Below, piece by piece: positions 23,369-34,094 of a stretch of 64,000 nucleotides of DNA; position 1 is the stretch's first letter; every line of letters begins with the position of its first letter. A program made the position numbers and the translations under genes. The notes below the pieces were generated by a model. It was not told the DNA's origin and did not search any database. It was given only the letters and a program-made list of their open reading frames with translations. Origin of the DNA: Pilaira anomala (lineage: Eukaryota; Mucoromycota; Mucoromycetes; Mucorales; Mucoraceae); NCBI GenBank assembly GCA_025716855.1, contig JAIXMQ010000082.1:35064-99063 (forward strand), read 5' to 3'.

Positions 23369-24051
23369 CTAATTCAAGATGGACCTGTAGTGTAGAGAGA
23401 TTAAATTGATGTATAAAGTGTTCGCAAAACATATAATTGTAACAACGACTTGACCAGGATTGAAAGGTACTTCAGAGAAGATAAACCACCAACTATGTCT
23501 GTGTGAGGATAGAGCCAAATATGAATTGAGAAGTAATTTTGATATGAAGAAGGCCTCGAGTTGGGAATTAAAAAGTATAAAAGTTTGCAAGTACTTTATG
23601 TTAGGCGAGTAAATGAAGAGAGATGTGTAAAAGATGCTTTCCGGAATAGCTAGAGCTGTTATAGTGGTTTTGTTTGATTTTTTTTTCTTGTTTTTTGCTT
23701 TGTTTCTGCTAGTTAAGAACAAGGATTACTTCAATGAATATATAAAAGTAGCAGTCAAGACCATGTTGCCAGATTAAAAAGAAAGAGATTACATATCAAA
23801 TAGTAACCATATCACAGTCAACAAAAGAGACGTTTGACGAATGCATCATGATGAGCAAGAAAGATAATATATACCTTTGTAAAATTAAAAAACCATTTCC
23901 CAGCTATCTCCTCCCAACGAAACGAAGCCACCTCAGATGGATGGAACATCTCTACTAATGGCACTACTATCCCGACTACGGTGCCCATATTGTACTGCGA
24001 GTCAGTTAAGAAGCAAGTCAGCAAATAATGGAATCGGTTATTCGTGGTCAA
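23369..24051 (-). CDS. Unknown minus-strand ORF pair, perhaps one spliced gene (arm B)
   Basis: Two minus-strand frames, 24051-23818 (MTTNNRFHYLLTCFL..., ending in ASFRWEEIAGKWFFNFTK before a GTATAT donor-like word) and 23722-23369 (with SWWFIFSEVPFNPGQVVVTI), lie close together and could be exons of one membrane-associated protein. No family was recognised. The PFNPGQVV segment stays readable in the diverged copy at the right edge of the window (63900-64000), which gives weak support for past coding. Exact copies are at 44768-45001 and 45097-45450 (+). Confidence 0.25.
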
Positions 24052-24099
24052 AAGCTGTTTTCGATAGCCAGTACTGAATCTTTCAATTAAACTATGTAT

Positions 24100-25199
24100 A
24101 GACTATACTAACATTTCACACACCAAACAGTATCAACCAGACGAAGATCTCTTACACGTAAAATAGAGTCATCTTGATTCAAACATTCTCCCCATGGCAA
24201 CAACCGTTGTATTAGACCAACCAAGCAATATCAAGATAAAAGCTTAGCAACCAAGGAAGAAATAGCCATTTTATACGCAAGGACTTGTAGTAAAATAAAT
24301 ATAGAATCATTCTTAAGAACACGTGGGAATATAATATTAGACAGTTATGTATTTCTTCCCGTAATAACGTTATAGTTTTGTCTTACCACTGATATTATTT
24401 ATTATGCACATCTCAAAGTTGTTTATTTCTTGATACAATATCTTGTATGTCATCAAAGAGGTAGTTTTAAAGAATATGTATGCCTTATTTGAAGAAGAAA
24501 AAAAAAAAAAAAGAAAAAGGGAGAAAGAAATAGAAAAAAAAAGGGTGCTAAAATAATCCTGTTTGCGGTCATGTGTGGCACCCAAAATTTGTTGGGATTT
24601 AAAATATGCATAAATCTGTATCTCTTTCTTAACACCAAACATCAATACAAGTGACAAAAAAACATACTTTTTTACAAAAAAACATCGCCTTTATCAGCTA
24701 ATGCAGCAAGCTAAATATATGAATTTTTATTATTTTTACTTTTTGGGAAATTCGACGAAAAGTAGAAGCATATCCACATGCTGCTTCACAATTATTAAAA
24801 TGAGTACATGATACATAGTGGGTATGATTACAACTAGTAACTAATTACTACATAAAAATCTTTTTTTATTAAGGTAGGCTTGCTTGTTAACTGAGTAAGG
24901 TATCTTCTTTTGATAACTATTGACTCAGATAATGAAGACTGTTCTTTATCAATTCATGAGAGTATATATATATATATATATGTATAGTTATACGGACTCA
25001 GCCTTTACTTGCCAGGTAAAAGTAGAAACAAACCAACAAAAACAAATAGTGTTCTAATTTTTGATTATTTGAAATATTTTGTATTTAACCCATGAAGTTG
25101 ATTCAGAAGAGATAACTAATCCAAGTGAGAGAGCTGCTAACCAATAAGATCGGAAACTTTAATTTCGACATCACGGGACTAAAAACTTTATATAAATAC
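24100..25199. other. Inner part of arm B, no gene recognised
   Basis: AT-rich sequence with an (AT)n tract (about 24963-24981) and purine runs near 24493-24543. A 95-codon minus frame at 24370-24657 is largely homopolymer-derived and not convincing. It matches arm C exactly apart from homopolymer lengths. Confidence 0.4.
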
Positions 25200-25486
25200 T
25201 TAAGCCTTTTTTCATGTTTTAAAACACATCTACTTGACCTTGACCTAAGAAAATAAAATCATTATTAAAGAGCATTATTGTCATTAAGGGTAATGTAATA
25301 AGATAAAACTAGGTGTAACAGCGGATTTTATAAAATGCTGTGCTTATTTTTTTATAAATATTAATATTCGTTGTGTTATCTCAAGTAATTATGTATATAT
25401 TATTTCAAGGGTTAAAAATTGTAAAAAAAAAAAAAGACTACATTTGAGACAGGATTTTTTTTTTTTAAAAAAAAAGCTTGATATAT

Positions 25487-26640
25487 TTAGTAATTGTTAC
25501 AAAAAGAACATGATGGACATTTTCTTTTTTTTTGCCGCTCGTTTTTAATTTCTTGTATAAATAGAGGTACAAAGCGATAGGAGTTACAACCAAGAAGAAG
25601 TGTAACAGGTATATGATCGTTGGACTTCTTCATTCTTGAGCGCTTGGTATTTAACTCTCTTTTAAATAATGTATTAGATAAAGAAAAATCTGCCACCATT
25701 AAATAATTAAACATAACTTATGTTTATAATGAGCCTGTTGAAGCACTCATAAAGAACTATTGTGTCCCGGTAGTCATCATATTCAATTGTAATAAATTTC
25801 TGGTCATGGGAGATTGAGATTACAAAATTGAATAAATTGAACCTACACCAGAAAGTTGTTGCTAAAATGAGAGTTAGTAGCATATAGTTACTAAAATCTA
25901 AGAAAGAAATAATATACCATGTAATTCGCGGTAGTATTGGATTGAATATTGAGGCGTACCAAAAGCTCTTGCTCAAATGGCTTTTTGAATAAGTCAGATT
26001 TGGCATAATGCGCTTGAAATAAAGAGTAGTACTTTCTATTAATATAATTGACGGCTTGTTCAGCGTGTTTCATTCTGTAATAAGAGATGACTGTTGAATC
26101 AGATGAAGAAAAAGACACAACGTTGTTAATCTCGTCCAATATCTATTTAAATGATGGTTATTATTTCTTCAAGAATAAGTAAATATATATAAATAATGTT
26201 CTAGTACTTGCTTCAAGCCCCATCATAAATAACTTTTTAAAAGCAGGGGTTGTTACATTGGTTGTATGAAGTACAGTATGTCGAGTAGGTTTATTACTCT
26301 TACAATTTATTAAATCGTCACAATCTATAAACTAGATATTAGATGTTCATTCCCAAATAAATGTATTCTATATTATTTTCTTTTTATTTAACTGTACCAT
26401 GAAAGAAATCAGGAAGTGATCTCAAAGGTTGTTGACCAAGGGTAGGTGGTGCTGAAGGTTTATCACTGCTGTAATTTTACGAAATATAAGAATCTATAAA
26501 TTAGACATTTTAGCTGTTTGTTTGTATGAATACATATGTATTATGTGATTTTTTCTTACCTGCACCACCGAAAAAGTTAGGAGGTAATCTCCATGGTAGA
26601 CAAAGGGTAAGATTTTTTAAGGACAATTTTTTTTGAAATT
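25487..26640 (-). pseudogene. Fragments of an unknown, probably multi-exon gene
   Basis: Several minus-strand stretches look coding and are separated by intron-like GT-AG intervals: about 26600-26560 (LPPNFFGGAG), about 26470-26400 (PTLGQQPLRSLPDFFHG), about 26335-26212 (FIDCDDLINCKSNKPTRHT), about 26143-25920 (SFSSSDSTVISYYRMKH..., with KPFEQELLVRLN) and about 25865-25707 (SHDQKFITIEYDDYRD). I could not join the first two in frame. It is either a gene with unusual splicing or a decaying one. The protein is unfamiliar. It lies just outside the inner end of arm B and is single copy in this window. Confidence 0.35.
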
Positions 26641-26837
26641 CCACATAATAAGTGATTATTATTTTGAATATTAAAGTGAAAAAAAAAGAAAACAAATGAT
26701 TGGAGCAACTATTTATAAGTTGATAGCCTTCACTTAATGAAGAAAAAAAAAAAGAAAGTTTGAAGGCTTATTAGCATGAGTCTAGCCCATCTTAAAGAAA
26801 CTCGCGGTGTAATATTTATTCAAAGAGAGCACGCGCG

Positions 26838-27735
26838 TGATGGAGTTCAAGTTTGTTTAAAATTCAGTTTAAGGAGGCAACTTCATATGTGATCTTGACA
26901 TCATAAATAAACCAGCTACACAAATATTTTCCCATGTCTACAAATCAAGTAACATTTTTTTGTCTGAAAGGATTCAAATATGTTCAAGGAAGATTAATAT
27001 ACTTCATATTTTACAGTCAAGGCAATATAATAAGTATTAGTGATGTACTCTATAAAAAACGTGCTTTATATAACAAAAGTCTCAGCTTATATGTACACTG
27101 CTTTCTGTAATTTTTTTTATGCGAAGGTCAATTTCTTAAAAAAAATTACTCTCACGTTTTACCATGTTTTATAAAAGATCTTTATTTAGGTACAAGGCAG
27201 CACAAGTGTGTAAAATACATAATCTCGCGCGATATTGAATCTTAGTTTGGATAATATTATTATTGATTATATATAGTAGTAAAGTGGTGATATGAAAGAT
27301 AACTAGCTTTTTATGTTATAATAAATTGTAGTTATGAATATATATTTAATACATACCTACAGTGGGTAAGCCCAACCAATTAGTAATATATATATATATA
27401 TATATATTTACACCAAACCGTGCAGAAGTAGAGAGGGTTTTTTTTTTAAGTAACAACTGATATGATAGTCATAAAGATGATAGTAAAAGAATATAAACAA
27501 AAGAAGAAGAACGCAATGCCTTCTTTTTCTGTAATTTCATACTTCAAATTGGCTGTATGTTGATTGTACATGTTTAAAATAATAATTAGATATAGGAAAA
27601 AAGATACGAAAAGAAAATATTGACGTTTTATACATTTGATTTGAAGAGCTGGAAGAAGATTTCTGTAACTATACTTTATTTATGATGACAAGATAAAATA
27701 AAGTCTTTTTTGTAGTTTTTGTTTACATGTTTGAT
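26838..27735 (+). mobile_element. Interspersed repeat of about 890 bases, copy 1
   Basis: It is highly similar (mid-90s percent by eye) to 52818-53705 on the opposite strand. Near both ends lie imperfect inverted repeats: ATCTTGACATCATAAATAAA at 26892-26911, and its near-complement at about 27675-27695. The interior is AT-rich, with an (AT)n tract near 27388-27407, and carries no transposase-like ORF. Size, terminal repeats and lack of coding fit a non-autonomous DNA transposon, but no clear target-site duplication was identified. Confidence 0.6.
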
Positions 27736-28359
27736 TTTATTAACACTGCAAAAGCCCAGATACGTAAAGATTTACGACTCAGATATAAATTATAATCAAC
27801 ACTTCCTTTTGTTTTGCTACCTGCTAGTAAATAGATACAATCGAAAGCCTCCAAATGTCTAGAATTCAAATAGGTTTTTGAAGAACTTGTCTTTTTTATT
27901 TTATACCTGAAAGATAATATAAGGAATTAGGTATGTCTGCAATCAAGTTGAGAGGATCAAACCCAGGTCCAAATAGCTAGTACAATGAAGGCCAATTCAG
28001 TGCTGTTTTATATACATGAGTTAATCTAAATGTTGACAATTCTATTTGTATTTGTATTGGGAGGAGAAATCACATCGTTTGTGACGGGAAGTATTATAGG
28101 AGTAGCCATTTCAGTTGTATATAATGCAGTTTTTTTTTTGTCTTGTCAACATGGATACTCTTTCTTTGGGCGCTTATACATATTTAATCGTTTTAGTTAG
28201 CTCTTATTCAACCATTACTGCCATTCTTTGAATAATATATCTTATAAAAAAAAATGTACATTTTGAAAAAAATATTTACATATATATTTATAGTCAGTAG
28301 AAGGGCGCGAATCGGCAAAAAGAAAAAGCGTTGGGAAATTTGACAAAAAAACTTTTTAT
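27736..28359. other. Intergenic, nothing recognised
   Basis: AT-rich sequence between the interspersed repeat and the 491-codon gene. A tRNA-like word near 27945-27962 was checked and does not fold into a tRNA. Confidence 0.4.
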
Positions 28360-28565
28360 TTAAAACATGTAAAGATTTTTTAAAAATGTGTGTACATAAT
28401 GAATTATAGGTATTTTTAAAGTTGGATTGAGCTGGTGAAGAATCATGTTCAGAAGCTTATTGAACAAGAGGAGAGCCAAATTCTTGAGTAAGTTGAATAA
28501 CAAAATATCCTGGTTCATAAGTACAAAATTTAGTATTATTGGATTGGATTGGCGAGAGGCTGCGT
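28360..28565 (-). pseudogene. Degenerate coding-repeat relic downstream of the 491-codon gene
   Basis: On the minus strand just past the stop codon, about 28410-28530 reads as a decayed version of the gene's own internal segment: EPGYFVIQL and then PLVQ-stop-ASEHDSSPAQS, compare EPGIPFVQQASGHSPPPEES within the protein. It suggests the coding region was once longer, or that a repeat unit was duplicated into the 3' flank and then lost its frame. Confidence 0.45.
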
Positions 28566-30041
28566 TCAAAAGATGTCATGAAGACAAGCAATAAGGTCAC
28601 GAGCACCATCAATGTCACGAGCAGCTTCCAAGTATCCTTTCATGTAATCAATATTAAAGTCAGAATGCTCTGGTGAAGCGCTATTTTCAAAAGGTGTTTC
28701 GCCAAGAGAAGCATCAAAGTCACGAGCAGCATCCAAGTATCCTCTTATATAATCCCAATACACGTCAGATCTCTCTGGTGAAGGACTATGTTCAAAAGGT
28801 GTTTCACCAAGAGAAGCATCAAGTTCACGAGTAGTATCCAAGTATCCTCTCTTATAACCAGAATAAAAGCCACATTCCTCTGGCGAAGGGCCATATTCAA
28901 AAGATGTTTCACCAAGAGAAGCATCAAGTTCACGATTAGCTTCCATATAATAATACTCGAGGTCAGATTCCTCTGTTGAAGAGCCATATTCAAAAGATGT
29001 TTCATCAAGAGAAGCATAAAGTTCATGAGCAGCATTCAAGTATCCTCTCTTATAACCAGCATAAAAGCCAGATTCCTCTGTTGAAGAGCCATATTCAAAA
29101 GATGTTTCACCAAGAGAAGCATCAAGTTCACGATTAGCATCCATATAATAATCCTCAAGGTCAGATTCCTCTGGTGGAGGGCTATGTCCAGAAGCTTGTT
29201 GAACAAAAGGAATGCCAGGTTCTGAGTATTCCGGATTATGAGTAAATCTAGCGTTATAGATAGATTCAGGGTTAGCTTCAGTAGGTGAAGAGATTTGTTC
29301 ATAGATGTATTGAGCATGTGAAGAGTTTTGTTCATAACAGGATTGAACAGGTGAAAGGCTTGGTTCATATGCAGATACTTGAGGTGATATAGATTCATCA
29401 ATGTGTTGAATAGGAGATGATCCAGTATGAAGTGTAGCTTGTACAGGTGATGAATTAGATTCATGAGTATGCTGGGTAACTGAAAAACCTGATTGAATAT
29501 GTGATGATGAAGTAGCTTCACAAGCGTTTTGAGTAATAGGTAATTGGTAGGGCATAGAAAATGGAGAAATAGGTCCAATATTGTATGTAGTTGATGATTC
29601 AGTATGAGTAGGTATTAAAGTTGGAGATATGATAGAATTTGTAGTTTTCTGCATTTTCGAAGGACGTTCGCTAATGATAGTTGATTCTGGAGTTGCGAAA
29701 CTGACTCTTCGCTTGGCAGATTTTGGGTCCTTTTTTTCATATGAAACATCACCATCAGTTTGAGTTCCCTTATCCGTTACTTCAGTACCACGATTGGAAT
29801 CAGTCAAGACTCTTCCTTGAACTTGTAAGCGTCTTTTCATTTGTGAGACCGCGTTTTTAATTTTACGTTCTGGCTTGTTTCTTGATTCTGTATTTCGTCT
29901 GAAAGTAACATTGGCAACGTATGTATTATAAAGATTGATGGCTGTCTGTTTTGGATTAGCGATGGAGGTTATTATGTTATTTATAATGGAGCCTCTTTGT
30001 GGTTGCTCAGGTGCATTCTCGTTGGTATTATTGTTATTCAT
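28566..30041 (-). CDS. Repeat-containing protein of unknown function, 491 residues
   Basis: A single uninterrupted frame. The N-terminal third is basic (KIKNAVSQMKRRLQVQG, SAKRRVSF), compatible with a nuclear protein. The middle holds loose 12-16-residue Ser/Pro/Gln-rich repeats (SPVQ, SPIQHIDES, SPTEANPES). The C-terminal third consists of six units of about 31-35 residues built around RELDASLGETSFEYG, alternating between a YYMxAN form and a GYKRGYLxAA form, the last one decayed. Long tandem units of this kind usually evolve by unequal exchange. No enzymatic motif was seen and no family recognised. The start is the first ATG; the flank downstream keeps a relic of the same repeats. Confidence 0.6.
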   Translation of the reverse strand: MNNNNTNENAPEQPQRGSIINNIITSIANPKQTAINLYNTYVANVTFRRNTESRNKPERKIKNAVSQMKRRLQVQGRVLTDSNRGTEVTDKGTQTDGDVSYEKKDPKSAKRRVSFATPESTIISERPSKMQKTTNSIISPTLIPTHTESSTTYNIGPISPFSMPYQLPITQNACEATSSSHIQSGFSVTQHTHESNSSPVQATLHTGSSPIQHIDESISPQVSAYEPSLSPVQSCYEQNSSHAQYIYEQISSPTEANPESIYNARFTHNPEYSEPGIPFVQQASGHSPPPEESDLEDYYMDANRELDASLGETSFEYGSSTEESGFYAGYKRGYLNAAHELYASLDETSFEYGSSTEESDLEYYYMEANRELDASLGETSFEYGPSPEECGFYSGYKRGYLDTTRELDASLGETPFEHSPSPERSDVYWDYIRGYLDAARDFDASLGETPFENSASPEHSDFNIDYMKGYLEAARDIDGARDLIACLHDIF

Positions 30042-30226
30042 GGCAGCAATGTTGTATAGTTAAAGAAGAGAACAAGGAAAAAAAAAAATAGCTGCCTGGG
30101 AAAAAGACTACGCCAAAAATTTCTATTACCTCATGTTTACTGATTACTCAAATTTGTTTTGCTATTAGATAATGTCATATTTATATTAGGTTTATATTAG
30201 GTATTCTCTTTAAAATACAGTTATTC

Positions 30227-30631
30227 TTGTACTTACGTACTGAGGATTTCAGCATTAAAGACCGTCACATGGAAAATTTAAAACGCGGGGCAGATTTTTA
30301 TCAACTTCCAAATATGGCTGCACAAAGATCGATGAGGCAGCAAAGGCAAAAGAATGTATTTATGAACTTGTCAAAGAAGAAGAACTCAAAAACTTTTCGA
30401 ATATTAGTGTCGATAGTTCGACTATTTATAGTCCAATTTACAGAAGCCAACAAACAATTTGTAACTGGTAAAAGTTATCATACTAGAATTTACTACTGTC
30501 CTAAAAGAATTGATTCTCACAAGAAACCTAATGATTGTAGACAGGTGTGCAACATTGCCCGGACCTCTTCTCTCGAAGATTACATTACAAAGGAAAATAA
30601 CACGTATCTTGTTTCTAGCCCAAAGTATTAA
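30227..30631 (+). pseudogene. Possible decayed gene of unknown function
   Basis: A 134-codon plus frame begins with protein-like sequence (ENLKRGADFYQLPNMAAQRS). In the next stretch (about 30328-30450) another frame looks more natural (DEAAKAKECIYELVKEEEL). The switch suggests a frameshift or an unseen intron. No family recognised. Confidence 0.25.
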
Positions 30632-30749
30632 AGATGAACTTTTATGAAATAATCTGCACACTTTAAAGTTGATAAATAAACACACCAAATAAATAATAAG
30701 ATAATTAAAAATAACATTTAGTGTGTTTTCAAGTAGGACATACACACGT

Positions 30750-30938
30750 ATTTTTTTTTTAAAAAAAAAGCCTCCTTCAAGCTCTCCTAAAGATACCTAT
30801 AATGTAATAAATTCGCATATTGTCAGTGTTACTGCCAGTGTGCAGATATAGTGAGATAATGCGCTGGTAAAAGTAAAAGACATTAAAAGAATCAGTCCCA
30901 TACCTTAATGTACATATCTAATACATAAACTTATCAAA

Positions 30939-30977
<39 letters not shown>

Positions 30978-32358
30978 TTATATATACATGTATATTATAT
31001 AAGTGAGAAGCACCAAGGATAGTTTTACGATTTACTTCTCTTTGTTGCAGCTGTTCAAGTATATAGTAGACTTATACGCTCCTACGCAGATTATTAACCT
31101 CATCCGTATAATATTGCTACAAAGTTCTCTGATTTGTGTAAACATACAAAATATGATTTTGATTCTTACAAAAAGATGTTTGTTCTTCTTTTATTTTTAC
31201 AACAGGCATTTGACCGCAGTTACGGACTGATAAGCTCAATCGATCATATGGAATACTAATAATAAAAGAATGATATGTATTATGCTTATCCTACAATATT
31301 GAAATTGTTTTACTTACTATTGCATATAGATTATTGATATAAAAGCATAGGACCATGTAGATCTTTTATTCCATCAGAACAACAGCATTTATAAAATGTA
31401 TTTATGTAATTATTTAGAGTTTTCCCGGATAACAGTTTAAAATTAATCGAACAAACCACAAGAGACCATAAGAAGATGAGGGCTAATTCCGTTCCAGAAA
31501 AAAAAGAATGCTACATAGCACTTATCTTATTTCAATAAAAAGTATGTACCTATAAGGAAAAAATAAAGCATCTACGCCTTAGTCGAATTAATCCTTAGGA
31601 ACGGTATGTATTTGAAATTAGTAAAACTAATTTTATAGCAAAAAGAGTACATAACACTATCTTTTTATTTTTAAGGCTAAAAAAAATTCACATAATAGAA
31701 TAACAAGTAAGGCTATGTGACAAGTCTTCATTTTCTTCGTTCCTTCAATCAGTGCTCCCTAAAGACCAAGGAGATGTTACTCGTGGGAGAAAAATGCTTA
31801 CATACTATTAAAAATATTTAAAGTTGTTTCCGTCGCAAGGATATTCTTTTTTGACCCAAATAGATATTGAATGGAGCTATCAAAAATGAAGCATCTCCCA
31901 CTAATGTTTCTTTGATGACCACTTATCGATCGAGTCTTACAAGAAAAAAAAAAGGCAGCTGCATGATAATTTCTTTTCATGCTGCCATGGGATTCTTATC
32001 TCATTGGATTGTATTTGATACGTCATTCCTTCATGGGCGTTGTAAATAAAAATACAACAACAAACTTTCCTTTTTTTCTTCTTCTTTGTCAAGTCTCTGA
32101 CCGCTGACACTTATTAAAAACTTTTTCTACTTGGTGCATTCGGTGGTTACATTAGTCTACGTCTATACAAGATGGTCTTTAACGTAGGGTAGAATGTTTA
32201 TTCATCCTCTCTTTTCTTCTCGACGTTTTGATGATTTCAATAGCGCATCTTTACCAACTTTGTTCACAACTGGCACACCATTATAAGGATACATGTATTT
32301 TTTTTCTGTAGAGGCATTATAGTTTTGTTTACTCTAGCTCTTATGGTTGGTTTTAGTA

Positions 32359-32429
<71 letters not shown>

Positions 32430-32879
32430 TAACTTAACTGCAAAGAAATTAATGTTGTAGTAATAAAAAAGCTTGTTGTTGAACTCAATGGGTGCAACGG
32501 GAAGCTTGCTGTGAAAGAAAAGTCGAAACGAGAATCTAGAAGATTCACTAGTGTATTCCTTATCAAAATATACCAAGTTACAGTAGGGACATTTACGCAC
32601 TTCACCAAACACATTGTCCTCAATTATACGTTAGAAAGAAAGATATTACTAGTAGTGGAAATAAGAAATTATGCCGCTTTTTGCATGTGCACACAAAAGT
32701 TTATATGAATCAAAAATTATTATTGTGATTCTGGATAGCATAACCATATGAATTTCTTAATGGTTTGTTTTGGATACAAACGGATCAGGAAGGGAATTAC
32801 CAAATACTTGCATGGAAACAAAACCTCACCAAACAAAATAAGCTCCAGCAATTTATTTAAACAGTAAAAGTAACTAACG
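30750..32879. other. Gene-poor interval with long homopolymer and (AT)n tracts
   Basis: About 2.1 kb with no convincing gene. It contains an (AT)n tract at about 30944-30969, a T/A palindrome near 30751-30769 and an A66 run at 32362-32427. Short frames at 31003-31230 and 31867-32049 have no recognisable motif. Confidence 0.4.
32362..32427 (+). repeat. 66-base poly-A tract
   Basis: Uninterrupted A66, the longest homopolymer in the window. It produces spurious poly-Phe frames on the minus strand. No retroelement body was identified next to it. Confidence 0.85.
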
Positions 32880-32904
32880 AATGATATTGATTATATTTGG
32901 GGAA

Positions 32905-32940
32905 CTCGAGAATACAGTTTATGATCAAGCAAATATAAAG

Positions 32941-32976
<36 letters not shown>

Positions 32977-33185
32977 AAAAATCAATTCATTATGGAGTAA
33001 GCACGCTAAACACATGTATTCTATTATGGAAAATATAGCTGTCACTATCACCATTTTACTTTGTTTTCGATATTCATTAATGGTACAGGTTGGAGCTGTT
33101 GCATGTTATACAGCTTAATCCATCAGTATTTATTCAAATGAATACATCAATTTACATCATTTGTGTGATCGAATGGAATATGTGT
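32905..33185 (+). repeat. Solo diverged copy of the BTB-upstream segment
   Basis: It matches 19890-20175 with about 10% divergence and has a longer (CT)n tract (about 32945-32974). The BTB coding part does not follow. It lies in the spacer between the two large arms. Confidence 0.65.
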
Positions 33186-33905
33186 AAACTATTATAGGAT
33201 TCATCTTCTTTATGTGTATCTTTTCAGTTTTTTTAAGTGGGATAGAACATGCATGTTATATTATTATGGAAAAGCTACACTGAATTACTACTAGGAACAG
33301 AGAGGGTAAGTGGAAAGGAATGTATATATATATAAATAGTGATTTGTTTGCAAGTTATTGTAATTTATACTCTTGTACCGGACTATACGATCTTTTACTT
33401 TTCAAAACATTAAAATAAACTGAAATTTTAAATACTATAGATGTGATTTTGTCTTCTACTTTTTCCTGTGTTATATGTTAAGTTACAACTTTTAAAATAA
33501 AGAAAAAGAGGTGACGAATTTATTTATTTATTGGTTATATGAGGCTTTATAGTGTAATAACTAAAGCAATTTAATTTGATTTTGATAAAATATTTACACA
33601 GAGTAATGTATAAAGAACATGAAAAATATTGGTATACTCGGTCTTTCTTAGTCATAGAAAGGGTAACCTTTCTTTTTTTTTTCCAGAAAATAAATGTTAG
33701 ATAAAGACGGCTTCTTATAAGTGTAGGCATGTTACATGATCAAAAGAGTCAAATCATTATAAAAATCCATACTGGTTTTATCAAAATAAATAATTGATAA
33801 AACAAAAGCCGCATATTACTTGTTATTTTGTTATCGTTATTTCTCTTATTCTCTTTCGCTTTCATTTTGTTTTTGTTGTTTTTCTTATTAAAAAAAAAAA
33901 CGCAA
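33186..33905. promoter_or_regulatory. Upstream region of the 481-residue gene
   Basis: AT-rich interval with no ORF of note. A pyrimidine-rich stretch (about 33838-33888) lies directly before the start codon, a common promoter feature in fungi, but no specific site can be named. Confidence 0.35.
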
Positions 33906-34063
33906 ATGACGGGACGTAGCAACTTGTTGGATATATCTAATAAAATTAAAATAACTATTGAAGAAGGATTGATCATCCCAGTGACTGCAAGATCACTTGA
34001 AGAATATGACATCTTTGAAATATTCTGCTATACTCAAGATCCGTAAGTCCCGTATACATATAC

Positions 34064-34094
<31 letters not shown>

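Larger units (their letters stand above)
17356..25260 (+). repeat. Arm B of the large inverted repeat (about 7.9 kb)
   Basis: Every position x here pairs with about 68,819-68,823 minus x on the opposite strand, giving arm C at 43560-51470. Between about 18150 and 25199 the arms are nearly identical: the sum changes only at homopolymer indels, and one amino-acid change (Ala/Thr) separates the 216-codon ORFs. From 17356 to about 18140, and from 25200 to 25260, the arms remain alignable but clearly diverged. The arm carries a membrane-protein gene, a BTB relic, a candidate RNA and several short ORFs. No transposase, integrase or reverse transcriptase is visible in it. Confidence 0.9.

Noticed and set aside
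24370..24657. 95-codon ORF conserved in both arms
   Set aside because: Identity between the arms is nearly total for all DNA, so conservation says nothing about coding; much of the frame is homopolymer-derived.
27930..27975. tRNA-like word GGATCAAACCCAGGTCC
   Set aside because: No acceptor, D or anticodon stem could be drawn around it.
32334..32623. Minus-strand ORFs with long poly-phenylalanine stretches
   Set aside because: They are translations of the A66 homopolymer, with no coding signal on either side.
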